A DNA stretch of 64,000 nt. Origin: DASUPK01 sp963747425 (GTDB lineage Bacteria > Actinomycetota > Thermoleophilia > Solirubrobacterales > 70-9). Positions within the stretch are counted from its first letter, which is position 1. Each line of letters begins with the position of its first letter. The DNA is taken from the NCBI GenBank assembly GCA_963747425.1, contig CAVVFJ010000008.1:434001-498000 (forward strand). Reading direction: 5' to 3'. Positions 7,840 to 14,946 of this stretch are shown one piece after another. The notes under the pieces were generated by a model. It was not told the origin of the DNA. It searched no databases and saw only the letters and a list, made by a program, of their open reading frames with translations. The position numbers and the translations under genes are program-made.

Positions 7840-9347
7840 CCGGCAGCCCCCGCCTTCGTCCTGGCCGCGGGTGCCGTTGGGGTAGGCCCTCCATCCTTGG
7901 AGATCGGCAGCACGAATCGAAAGGTAGCGCCCTTGCCCGGGGCGGAGTTCGCGGAGATGGCGCCGCCGTGCAGCTCCACCAGCGACTTGGCGATCGCCAG
8001 GCCCAGGCCGGTCCCGCCGACCGACTGGGTCTCGGTGCTGTCGGCTCGCCAGAAGCGCTCGAAGACGTGCTCGAGCTGCTCCTCGTTGAGGCCGGGCCCG
8101 TCGTCCGAGACCGCGAACTCGACCTCCTCGCCCACCCTTGAGGCGGAGAGACGAACCTGCGCCCCCTCGGGGGCGTACTTGTTCGCGTTGGTGAGCAGGT
8201 TGGCCAGCACCTGGCCGATCCTGCCGGCGTCGGCGTCGACCTCAGGAAGGTCTTTCTCGACGGTGACCGTGAAGCTCTGCTCCTTACCGTCGAAGTGGGG
8301 CCGCATCTGCCTGCCGATGCGCTGCGCCAGCGGCCGGACTTCGGTCGGCTCCGGCTCGATTCGGAGCTTCCCGGCATCGCTGCGGGCCAGGTCGAGAAGG
8401 TCGTTGATCATCTTCTGCAGCTGCCCGGCGCTCTCGGCGATCACCTCGGCAGCCTCGAACTGACGGGAGTTGAGCCCCTTGCGCTGGGCGGTCAGCATCT
8501 CGGCGAAGCCCTTGACGACCGTCACGGGCGTTCGCAGCTCGTGAGAGACGGTCAGCACGAAGTCGTTCTTCATCTGCTCGACCCGGTCGCGCTCCCGCGC
8601 ATCTCGCTCGAGGGAGTTCGCCATCTCGTTGAAGGCTCGGCCCAGGGCGGCGATCTCGACCGGCCCGCCCACCTCGACCCGAGTCCTCAGGTCCCCTCCC
8701 GCGAGCCGCCGGGCGCCCTCGACGAGGCGGCCCAGGGGCGCGCGCATCGAGTTGATCAGGCCGGAGAAGAGGATCAGAGCCGCAAGCAGGGCGCCGGCGA
8801 GCCCGGCGGCGACCAGGATCGTCGTGTTGCGCGTCTCGGTTCGCGCGTGATCGCGCGCGGAGTCTCGAGCGCTCCGTGTCTCGACGGCGAGTGCCTCGCC
8901 GCTGTTGGTGACGGCGGAGGTCCGCCGGCTCTCCACCCCCGGTGGGGGAACGCGCTCCTGAATCAGGGGCTCCGCGACCGCCTTTCGCCAGGCGGCCTCG
9001 CTGGCGGTCAGCCGCCTGAGCTTCGCGGTCAACGTGGTGTCGTCGTCGGTCAGATCCCGGGCGCGGCCCGCCGCGTCAGTGAAGCTCGCGGCGGCCTGGT
9101 TGAGCTCAGCCTGGCTCGGCCTCTGGTGGGCCGTCGCCGGACGGGCCGCGGCCTGCTCGAGGATGAACGCGGAGCGCAGGTGCTCGGTCTCGAGCTCAAG
9201 CTGGAAATACCGGGTGATGTCGTTCTCGTAGTTGACCCGGATCTGGAAGAGCCGCCCCACGCCGAGGAGGGAGACGACCATGAGCAACGCGAAAAGCACG
9301 AGGAAGCCGATTCGCAGGCGTGCGGTTAGTGATGGGTTGAAACTCAT
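7836..9347 (-). CDS. Membrane sensor histidine kinase (HAMP-HisKA-HATPase)
   Basis: A 503-residue orthodox kinase. Transmembrane segments are at about residues 11-33 and 176-198, enclosing an approximately 140-residue extracytoplasmic helical sensor. A HAMP linker follows (about 199-250). The HisKA motif VSHELRTPVTVVKGFAEML places the phospho-His at H269. The ATPase domain has NLLTNANKYAPEG (N box), DDGPGL and GGTGLGLAIAKSLVELHGG (G boxes). It is translated with the receiver-only regulator downstream. It is divergent from a Gly/Ser/Thr-rich exported protein gene with about 50 bases between the starts, so that protein may be a target or part of the sensing system; this is only a positional inference. 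Confidence 0.92.
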   Translation of the reverse strand: MSFNPSLTARLRIGFLVLFALLMVVSLLGVGRLFQIRVNYENDITRYFQLELETEHLRSAFILEQAAARPATAHQRPSQAELNQAAASFTDAAGRARDLTDDDTTLTAKLRRLTASEAAWRKAVAEPLIQERVPPPGVESRRTSAVTNSGEALAVETRSARDSARDHARTETRNTTILVAAGLAGALLAALILFSGLINSMRAPLGRLVEGARRLAGGDLRTRVEVGGPVEIAALGRAFNEMANSLERDARERDRVEQMKNDFVLTVSHELRTPVTVVKGFAEMLTAQRKGLNSRQFEAAEVIAESAGQLQKMINDLLDLARSDAGKLRIEPEPTEVRPLAQRIGRQMRPHFDGKEQSFTVTVEKDLPEVDADAGRIGQVLANLLTNANKYAPEGAQVRLSASRVGEEVEFAVSDDGPGLNEEQLEHVFERFWRADSTETQSVGGTGLGLAIAKSLVELHGGAISANSAPGKGATFRFVLPISKDGGPTPTAPAARTKAGAAG

Positions 9348-9397
9348 CTTTTTTGGGGATCCTCGTACATCCCGTACACTACGTCGCAGGGGAATTC

Positions 9398-9949
9398 ATG
9401 GGTAAAGGATTGCTTGCGTGGTGGCGCCGACGGATTGTGGCGCGAGGATTGGCCGGAGCGGCTCTCTTTGCCGTGCCTGTGGCCGTCGCCGCCCTGATCG
9501 GCTTCGGGACCAGCCTATCCGGCGTCGCGGGAGGTCTCTCCGCGGTCACCAACGGCCCGGACGCCGTCCCCGCCTCGGCGCAGCCGGCCCCGAACAAGCT
9601 GAATCAGGCGGTGGTGGCCCTCGCGAACAAGCAGGACAGCTCGCCGAGTCCCTCCTCCACGGGCGGTGGCAGCGGTGGAGGCGGCGGTAGCGGTGGAGGC
9701 GGCGGATCCAACGGAACCACGACCGGGTCGACCGGCGGCGGGTCGAGCGGCACGGGCACCGGCACGAGCACCGGCACCAGCACCGGAACCGGCACCTCGC
9801 AGATCCCGACGATCAGCACGCCCAGCGCGCCCGACGTGCCCCTGCCCGGCGGCGGCAGCACCAGCGACGCGACCGATGCCGTCAACGGCACCGTCAACAA
9901 CGTGCTCGACGGCGTCAACAACACCCTCAACGGCCTGCTCGGCAAGTAG
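9398..9949 (+). CDS. Exported low-complexity protein with Gly/Ser/Thr-rich spacer
   Basis: I do not recognise a family. From the ATG at 9398 the protein is 183 residues. A basic n-region (KGLLAWWRRR) and a hydrophobic stretch (about 16-45) look like a signal peptide or membrane anchor. A short Ala/Pro/Asn-rich segment comes next, then about 75 residues of Gly-, Ser- and Thr-rich repeats, including GGGGS-type units and Thr-Gly/Ser-Thr dipeptides. The C-terminus is an amphipathic NGTVNNVLDGVNNTLNGLLG segment with a 7- to 8-residue period. An AGGGGA ribosome-binding site precedes the ATG, and TACACT (9375-9380) is a plausible -10. The upstream in-frame codon at 9353 is less likely because it lies in the promoter. 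A surface-exposed or wall-spanning linker protein is the best guess. Confidence 0.65.
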   Translation: MGKGLLAWWRRRIVARGLAGAALFAVPVAVAALIGFGTSLSGVAGGLSAVTNGPDAVPASAQPAPNKLNQAVVALANKQDSSPSPSSTGGGSGGGGGSGGGGGSNGTTTGSTGGGSSGTGTGTSTGTSTGTGTSQIPTISTPSAPDVPLPGGGSTSDATDAVNGTVNNVLDGVNNTLNGLLGK

Positions 9950-9961
9950 TCCTGTGAGGGC

Positions 9962-10801
9962 TTGGTCGCCCTTGCGCTAAGCCTCGCTTCGGCCTTCTCC
10001 TGGGGAGTCTCCGACTTCCTCGGCGGCCTGACGAGCCGGCGCCTGCCGGTCCTCGGTGTGCTCGCCGTCTCCCAGCCGGCCGGTCTGATCCTGATCGGGG
10101 TCGTGATCCTGATCTTCGGGGCGGATCCGATCTCGGCCGACAAGCTCGCCATCGCCGCACTGGCGGGGGCAGCGTCGCTCGGCGGGCTGTGGGCGTTCTA
10201 CGCGGCCATGGCGATGGGCACGGTCAGCGTGGTCGCTCCGATCGCCTCCCTCGGGGTCGTGGTGCCGGTCGCGGTCGGGCTCGCCAGGGGCGATGCGCCG
10301 GCCGCGATCCAGCTGGTGGGTCTCGTTCCCGCGATCGCCGGGGTGGTGATTCTCAGCTACGAGGAGAACGCTGGGCATTCCGGCGTCGCCCGCCGCTCGA
10401 TCGTGCTGGCGATCCTCGCGGGCGTGGGGTTTGGGATCTTCTTCACCGGGCTGGATGTGGCGGCCGCTGACCGGCCGGGATGGGCGGTGCTCGCGGTCCG
10501 TGTCGGCGGCGTGGCCACCGTCGCGGTCGCTCTGCTCGTCTCGCGGCCACGACTCGCCGCGGTGTCCGGCTCGATTGCGGTCCTCCTCACGATCGGCTTC
10601 TTCGACGTCCTCGCCAACGCGCTGTTCGCCGTGGCCTCCACCAAGGGCGTCCTCCCGGTGGTCGCGGTGGGCGGATCGATGTATCCGGCGTTCACCATCG
10701 CGCTCGCGCACGGGGTGCTCGGCGAGCGGCTGGCCCGGATCCAATGGGCGGGAGTGGTGCTTGCCCTGCTCGGTGTCGCCCTGATCGCCGTCGGGAGCTA
10801 G
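9962..10801 (+). CDS. EamA/DMT-superfamily transporter
   Basis: A 279-residue membrane protein with ten predicted hydrophobic segments arranged as two EamA repeats. Typical family phrases are ALSLASAFSWGVSDFLGG at the N-terminus and PVVAVGGSMYPAFTIALAHGVLGERL near residue 235. These proteins export or import amino acids, nucleosides or other small metabolites; the substrate is not predictable. The reading frame offers a TTG start at 9962 with a weak GAGG upstream, and no earlier in-frame start codon follows the preceding gene's stop. It is convergent with the HAD phosphatase gene and overlaps its end by 4 nt. Confidence 0.8.
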   Translation: MVALALSLASAFSWGVSDFLGGLTSRRLPVLGVLAVSQPAGLILIGVVILIFGADPISADKLAIAALAGAASLGGLWAFYAAMAMGTVSVVAPIASLGVVVPVAVGLARGDAPAAIQLVGLVPAIAGVVILSYEENAGHSGVARRSIVLAILAGVGFGIFFTGLDVAAADRPGWAVLAVRVGGVATVAVALLVSRPRLAAVSGSIAVLLTIGFFDVLANALFAVASTKGVLPVVAVGGSMYPAFTIALAHGVLGERLARIQWAGVVLALLGVALIAVGS

Positions 10802-11421
10802 GCAGGAGTCAGGGCGAAGCCCGTGAGCTCGGTCAGCCGGGCGATCGTCTCGGCGGGGTCGCGGTGGCGGATCGCGGTCATTCCGACCCCCTCGGCCCCA
10901 TCGCAGTTCTCCTTGAGGTCATCGACGAACAGGCATTGCGCGGGCTCGACCTCGAGCCGCTCGGCGGCGAGCCGGTAGATCTCGGGCTGCGGCTTGTGGA
11001 GCCCGACCTCGGCGGAGATCACCACGGCGTCGAAGAGCTCGGCGAGCAGCTCGCGGTCGTAATGCGCGGTGCTCCACGAGTTCGACACCAGGCCGGTGAG
11101 CAGGCCGCCGCCGCGGATCTCCCTGACAGCGTCGACCATCGGCTCGAACGGCTTCATCCCCACGAACATGCTGTCGATCAGGCCGTCGGGGTTGCTCAAG
11201 CCCAGACGCCTTCCGAAGATCGCCTCGAATTCCGGCTCGCTGAGCGTGCCGGTCTCCAGGCCCCGCAGGTCGGCGAGCGCCTCTGGGTCGGTACGGAAGA
11301 GGTTCTTGATTGCATCCGGGTCGAGGCCCTCGCTCCGGCAGAACGCAGCGAAGCTGTCCCAGACCGAGGTGGTCAGCACCCCGCCGAAATCGAAAAGCGC
11401 AGCCGCATATGCTCCCGCCAT
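10798..11421 (-). CDS. HAD-superfamily hydrolase, ACAD10/EPHX2-N-like
   Basis: A 207-residue HAD-IA protein. Motif I is ALFDFGGVLTTS: the nucleophile Asp is present but the usual Asp two residues later is Gly, as in ACAD10-type domains. Motif II is LVSNSWST, motif III LHKPQPEIY, motif IV CLFVDDLKENCDGA. The missing acid/base Asp questions ordinary phosphatase turnover. The ATG at 11421 overlaps, in opposite direction, the ATG of the APH-type kinase gene. Longer frames extend antisense into that kinase and are not credible. The neighbours (APH kinase, acyl-CoA dehydrogenase) are the other two domains of animal ACAD10, which suggests a shared pathway. Confidence 0.85.
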   Translation of the reverse strand: MAGAYAAALFDFGGVLTTSVWDSFAAFCRSEGLDPDAIKNLFRTDPEALADLRGLETGTLSEPEFEAIFGRRLGLSNPDGLIDSMFVGMKPFEPMVDAVREIRGGGLLTGLVSNSWSTAHYDRELLAELFDAVVISAEVGLHKPQPEIYRLAAERLEVEPAQCLFVDDLKENCDGAEGVGMTAIRHRDPAETIARLTELTGFALTPA

Positions 11422-11435
11422 GGAGGAGCAGGCTA
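11408..11435. promoter_or_regulatory. Interlocked divergent promoters around shared CATG
   Basis: The start codons of the two divergent genes share the sequence CATG at 11419-11422. TATGCT (11408-11413) lies six bases before the plus-strand ATG. TAGCCT (minus strand, 11435-11430) lies eight bases before the minus-strand ATG. Each promoter therefore sits inside the coding region of the other gene, and both transcripts would be leaderless or nearly so. Confidence 0.5.
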
Positions 11436-12478
11436 ACGACGCGGCCACCGCGGAGGCCCCCGAGGGGATCGACCGCGCCGGGGTCGAGGGCTGGTTCGAG
11501 GCCAACGTCGCCGACGTGGAGCTGCCGCTGAGCTTCGACCGGATCTCCGGGGGGCGCTCGAACATGACCTTCGGCGTCCGTGATGCTGCCGGGCACGCCT
11601 GGGCGCTGCGCCGCCCCCCGCTCGGCAAGCGGCTGGGCTCCGCCCACGACATGGGCCGCGAGCACCGAGCGATCGCCGCCCTCCAGGACACCCCGGTTCC
11701 CGTGCCGCCTGTGATCGGGCTGTGCGAGGACGAGTCGGTCAACGGGGCGCCCTTCTACGTCATGGGCTTCGTCGAGGGACCCATCCTGCGCTCGGCGGAG
11801 GAGGCGAAGCAATTCGACGAGGACGAGCGCCGGGCGATCGGCGACCGCGTCGTGGACACGCTGGTCTCGATCCACGAGGTCGATCCGGACCAGGTGGGGC
11901 TGGGGGACCTGGGCCGCAAGGAGGCCTACGTCGAGCGCCAGCTCAAGCGATGGCAGGGCCAGTGGGAGAAGTCGAAGACCCGCGAGCTGCCCGCCGTCGA
12001 CGACGTCCACGAGCGCCTCTCCGCGCGGATCCCCGACCAGGGCCCGGCGACCATCGTCCACGGCGACTACCGCCTCGACAACATGATCCTCTCGCCATCC
12101 GGGGAGGTCGCGGCGGTCGTCGACTGGGAGCTCTGCACGCTTGGCGATCCCCTCGCCGACGTCGGGATGCTGCTCGTCTACTGGTCCGAGGAGGGGGACA
12201 GCTTCATGCCGCTGTTTGCCCCCGCGACGATTGCGCCGGGCTTCCCGAAGCGCGACGAGGTCAGGGAGCGCTACGCGCAGCAGTCCGGACGCGACCTGAG
12301 CCAGATCGACTTCTTCATCGCACTCGGCTACTGGAAGCTGGCGATCATCCTGGAGGGCGTCTACGCCCGCTACGCCTCCGGGCAGTACGGCAAGACGGAC
12401 GAGGGCTTCCAGGAGTTCGCGAAGATCGTCGAGCGCCTGGCGGGCGCCGCCGACGAGGCGGCGAACCGGCTTCCCTAG
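11420..12478 (+). CDS. APH-fold phosphotransferase, ACAD10/11-N-like kinase
   Basis: A 352-residue protein kinase-like phosphotransferase of the APH family. The N-lobe has ISGGRSNMTFGVRD (nucleotide loop) and the catalytic loop reads IVHGDYRLDNMI near residue 213. The metal-binding DWELCTLGDPLADVG follows about 25 residues later. This set is typical of the family fused to acyl-CoA dehydrogenases in ACAD10/ACAD11, rather than aminoglycoside resistance kinases. In those enzymes and in LvaA of the Pseudomonas levulinate pathway the kinase phosphorylates the 4-hydroxyl of a 4-hydroxyacyl-CoA. The convergent acyl-CoA dehydrogenase gene overlaps its stop by 4 nt. Function on hydroxyacyl-CoA is inferred from context and family. 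Confidence 0.87.
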   Translation: MEEQANDAATAEAPEGIDRAGVEGWFEANVADVELPLSFDRISGGRSNMTFGVRDAAGHAWALRRPPLGKRLGSAHDMGREHRAIAALQDTPVPVPPVIGLCEDESVNGAPFYVMGFVEGPILRSAEEAKQFDEDERRAIGDRVVDTLVSIHEVDPDQVGLGDLGRKEAYVERQLKRWQGQWEKSKTRELPAVDDVHERLSARIPDQGPATIVHGDYRLDNMILSPSGEVAAVVDWELCTLGDPLADVGMLLVYWSEEGDSFMPLFAPATIAPGFPKRDEVRERYAQQSGRDLSQIDFFIALGYWKLAIILEGVYARYASGQYGKTDEGFQEFAKIVERLAGAADEAANRLP

Positions 12479-13722
12479 GCGGGTGTTTTGGCCGGTTCTT
12501 CGGCTGGGGTCTCGACGCGCTTTGCCGCTCGGTTCAGCTCGCGGCGGGCGATCACCATCTTGTGGACCTCGTCCGGGCCGTCGGCGACGCGCAGCATCCG
12601 GCTGAAGCGCCACATGCCGGCCAGGGGGGTGTCGTCGGACATGCCCAGTGACCCGTGGACCTGGATCGCGCGGTCCAGCACGTCCATCACGACGTTGGCG
12701 GCGACCACCTTGATCATCGAGATCGCCTGGCGGGCTCGGCGCTTGCCCTCCGTGTCCATCTGCCAGGCGGCGTAGAGGGTCAGCAACCGGGCCTGATCGA
12801 CCTCCATCCGTGACTTGGCGACGAAGTCCTGAACGAACTGCTTGTCGGCGAGCGGCCCGCCGAAGGCCTCGCGGGAGTTGGCGTGCTCGCACATCATCTC
12901 GATCGCGCGCTCGGCAGTGCCGATCGCCCGCATGCAGTGGTGGATGCGCCCCGGGCCGAGGCGGTCCTGGGCGATCACGAAGCCCGCGCCGCGCTCGCCG
13001 AGCAGGTTCGACTCGGGGACGCGGCAGTCCGTGTATCGGACCTCGCAGTGGCCCGGGCCCTCATCGTGGCCCATCACCGAGACGTTGCGGACGAGCTCGA
13101 AGCCGGGGTTGTCGATGGGCACCAGGATCATGCTCGCCCTCGTGTACGGGGCGGCGTCGGGATCGGTCACCACCATCGCGATCGCGAACTCGGCGCCGTT
13201 GGCTCCCGAGGTGAACCACTTGTGCCCGTTGATCACCCACTCCCCGTCCTGCAGCTCTGCTCGGGTCTGGAGGGTGGTCGGGTCGGATCCTGAGACCTCG
13301 GGCTCGGTCATCGAGAAGCAGCTGCGGATCTCACCGTCGAGGAGGCGCTGTAGGTAGCTCTCCTTCTGCTCAGGGGTGCCGTGGTCGGCGAGGATCTCCA
13401 TGTTTCCCGTGTCGGGCGCCGAGCAGTTGAAGGCCATGGGCGCGACGATTGGGCTGCGTCCCATCAGCTCACAGAGCATCCCGTACTCCCAATTGGTGAG
13501 GCCGGCGCCGAACTCGTCGCCGGGCAGGAAGAGGTTCCAGAGCCCCTGCTCCTTCGCCTTCGCCCGGATCTCGACCAGGATCTCCGGGTAGGGGACCCCG
13601 GGCTTGACCTCCTCGTCGATCGCGCGGATCGCCTCGGCCTCCACCGGGTAGCAGTGCTCCTCCATGAACGCCTCGATGCGCTCCTGAAGGGACTCGACCT
13701 CGGGCGAGGGCTTGAAGTCCAC
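12475..13722 (-). CDS. Acyl-CoA dehydrogenase, ACAD10/11-like
   Basis: A 415-residue FAD-dependent acyl-CoA dehydrogenase. The FAD/substrate motif CFSMTEPEVSGSDPT lies near residue 135 and GHKWFTSGANGAEFAIAMVVT follows. The segment RIHHCMRAIGTAERAIEMMCEHA near residue 262 matches ACAD10/11-type enzymes. The C-terminal IQVHGSLGMSDDTPLAGMWRFSRMLRVADGPDEVH is the family ending. In ACAD11 and LvaC such an enzyme processes the phosphorylated acyl-CoA, eliminating phosphate. The GTG at 13722 has TAGGTT six bases upstream. The gene is convergent with the APH kinase. Confidence 0.9.
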   Translation of the reverse strand: MDFKPSPEVESLQERIEAFMEEHCYPVEAEAIRAIDEEVKPGVPYPEILVEIRAKAKEQGLWNLFLPGDEFGAGLTNWEYGMLCELMGRSPIVAPMAFNCSAPDTGNMEILADHGTPEQKESYLQRLLDGEIRSCFSMTEPEVSGSDPTTLQTRAELQDGEWVINGHKWFTSGANGAEFAIAMVVTDPDAAPYTRASMILVPIDNPGFELVRNVSVMGHDEGPGHCEVRYTDCRVPESNLLGERGAGFVIAQDRLGPGRIHHCMRAIGTAERAIEMMCEHANSREAFGGPLADKQFVQDFVAKSRMEVDQARLLTLYAAWQMDTEGKRRARQAISMIKVVAANVVMDVLDRAIQVHGSLGMSDDTPLAGMWRFSRMLRVADGPDEVHKMVIARRELNRAAKRVETPAEEPAKTPA

Positions 13723-13734
13723 GTCTGAAACCTA
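13723..13734 (-). promoter_or_regulatory. Leaderless-type -10 element of the acyl-CoA dehydrogenase gene
   Basis: On the minus strand TAGGTT (13734-13729) is followed by six bases and the GTG at 13722. Its first three bases are the stop codon of the upstream RibD_C gene, so the dehydrogenase can be transcribed separately from that gene. Confidence 0.45.
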
Positions 13735-14499
13735 CGACATCCCGCGATACCGGGCGAACAGCTCGCTCCCGGAGTCGAGCAGCCAGGCGAGCTCGACCAG
13801 ATCGATGTCGGGCAGCGCGCCCTCGAGGATCCGGGGCCCCTCGCCGCCTGCGATCTTCGGCGCGATCGTCAGAAAGAGCTCGTCCGCGAGCCCACCCTCG
13901 CGCAGCCGGCCGTGCAGCGTGGGGCCGCCCTCGCAGAGGACGGAGCGGATTCCGCGCTCGGTGAGCAGCCACTCGAGCGCCCGGTCGAGCTCGACGCCGT
14001 CGGGGTGACGGATGATCGTCACCGGAGTGGCCGTCTCGGGCGGCTCCTCCTCCGAGGCGGTGAAGACGACGACCCGCCCGCCCCCGTCCGTGAAGAGGCC
14101 GGCATCCCAGGGAAGCTCGAGCCGGTTGGAGACGATCACGCCGAGCGGATCATGGGCGAGCCCGGTGCGCTCGCGGTATGCCCGGAGCTGCGGGTCGGAG
14201 ACGATCCGGCCGTAGCGCTCGGCGCGCATCGTCCCGGCGCCGATCATCACCGCGTCGACCCGGGTCCGGAGCCGTTGCAGCATCTCCGTGTCGGTGTCGC
14301 TGCCGATGGGGCCGGACCTACCGGAGATCGCGGCGCGGCCGTCGAGGGTGGTGGCGAAGTTGAGGATCAGATACGGGCGGTCGGCGTGCGCCAGAGGCTT
14401 CAGGTCGAGGCCGTGAAGCTGCTCGGCGACGGTCGTCTCCCCGTCGTCGGGGAGCAGCCGCCGGACGCTGTGGGTCGCGCCTGGGATGGCGGAGCTCAT
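13732..14499 (-). CDS. RibD C-terminal / dihydrofolate-reductase-like reductase
   Basis: A 255-residue protein of the RibD_C (pyrimidine reductase) family. The core begins at about residue 43 with YLILNFATTLDGRAAISGRSGPIGS, and the NADPH-binding GIRSVLCEGGPTLHGRLREGG lies near residue 185. The deaminase domain of bifunctional RibD is absent, so it is a stand-alone reductase. Such proteins reduce riboflavin intermediates or are uncharacterised NADPH reductases. The ATG overlaps the stop of the rpiB-like gene by 4 nt, so the two are translated together. Its first 40 residues are a non-conserved extension containing a second weak hydrophilic helix. Confidence 0.82.
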   Translation of the reverse strand: MSSAIPGATHSVRRLLPDDGETTVAEQLHGLDLKPLAHADRPYLILNFATTLDGRAAISGRSGPIGSDTDTEMLQRLRTRVDAVMIGAGTMRAERYGRIVSDPQLRAYRERTGLAHDPLGVIVSNRLELPWDAGLFTDGGGRVVVFTASEEEPPETATPVTIIRHPDGVELDRALEWLLTERGIRSVLCEGGPTLHGRLREGGLADELFLTIAPKIAGGEGPRILEGALPDIDLVELAWLLDSGSELFARYRGMS

Positions 14500-14939
14500 T
14501 TGCTCTCGATCTCGGAGAGGTGCTCGACGTTGGCGGCGTCCTCGGCCTCACCGCTGGGCTCGCCGCCGAACCAGGCGTCGAGGATCTCTCCGAGCTCCGC
14601 CTCGGAGGTCGCCCTCAGGCTCAGCGCCAGGGCGTTGGCGTCGTTCCACTTCCTCGCGCCGTCTGCGGTCTGCGCATCGAGGCAGAGGGCGGCGCGCACT
14701 CCCTCCACCTTGTTCGCCGCGATCGAGGCGCCGGTCCCGGTCCAGCAGCAGACGATCGCCTGCTCGGCGCGCCCCTCCGCCACGTCGCGGGCGGCCGCCT
14801 CGCTCGCCCAGGCCCAGTCGTCCCGCTCGCCCTCGGCCAGGGCGCCGTGCGCGATCGGCTCGTGTCCTCGCTTGCGGAGCTGATCGATGACGGCCTCGGC
14901 AACGCCCACGCGCTCGTCGGCGGCGACGGCGATCTTCAT
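14496..14939 (-). CDS. RpiB/LacAB-family sugar-phosphate isomerase-like protein
   Basis: A 147-residue member of the RpiB family. The N-terminal IAVAADERVGVAEAVIDQLRKRGHE and the active-site loop CCWTGTGASIAANKVEGVRAALC are clear. The loop residue that acts as base in RpiB (Cys) is present. The His normally found in the following HNDANVLAL motif is Trp here (ARKWNDANALAL), so ordinary ribose-5-phosphate isomerisation is uncertain. The last 20 residues are acidic and extra. It is the first of a two-gene unit with the RibD_C reductase. The ATG at 14939 is the only start that includes the first beta-strand. Confidence 0.8.
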   Translation of the reverse strand: MKIAVAADERVGVAEAVIDQLRKRGHEPIAHGALAEGERDDWAWASEAAARDVAEGRAEQAIVCCWTGTGASIAANKVEGVRAALCLDAQTADGARKWNDANALALSLRATSEAELGEILDAWFGGEPSGEAEDAANVEHLSEIESK

Positions 14940-14946
14940 GCAGGGA

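Noticed and set aside
9663..9710. GGGGS-type linker suggesting vector or synthetic DNA
   Set aside because: The surrounding codons, the Thr-Gly/Ser-Thr continuation and the native signal peptide fit a natural low-complexity exported protein; no vector sequence is near.
11420..12478. Aminoglycoside resistance kinase
   Set aside because: The sequence is nearer the ACAD-associated APH group, and neighbours are fatty-acid type, not resistance genes.
10919..12892. A 657-residue minus-strand frame
   Set aside because: Antisense to the APH kinase gene and out of frame with HAD; the composition is shadow-like (Arg/Gly/Ala).
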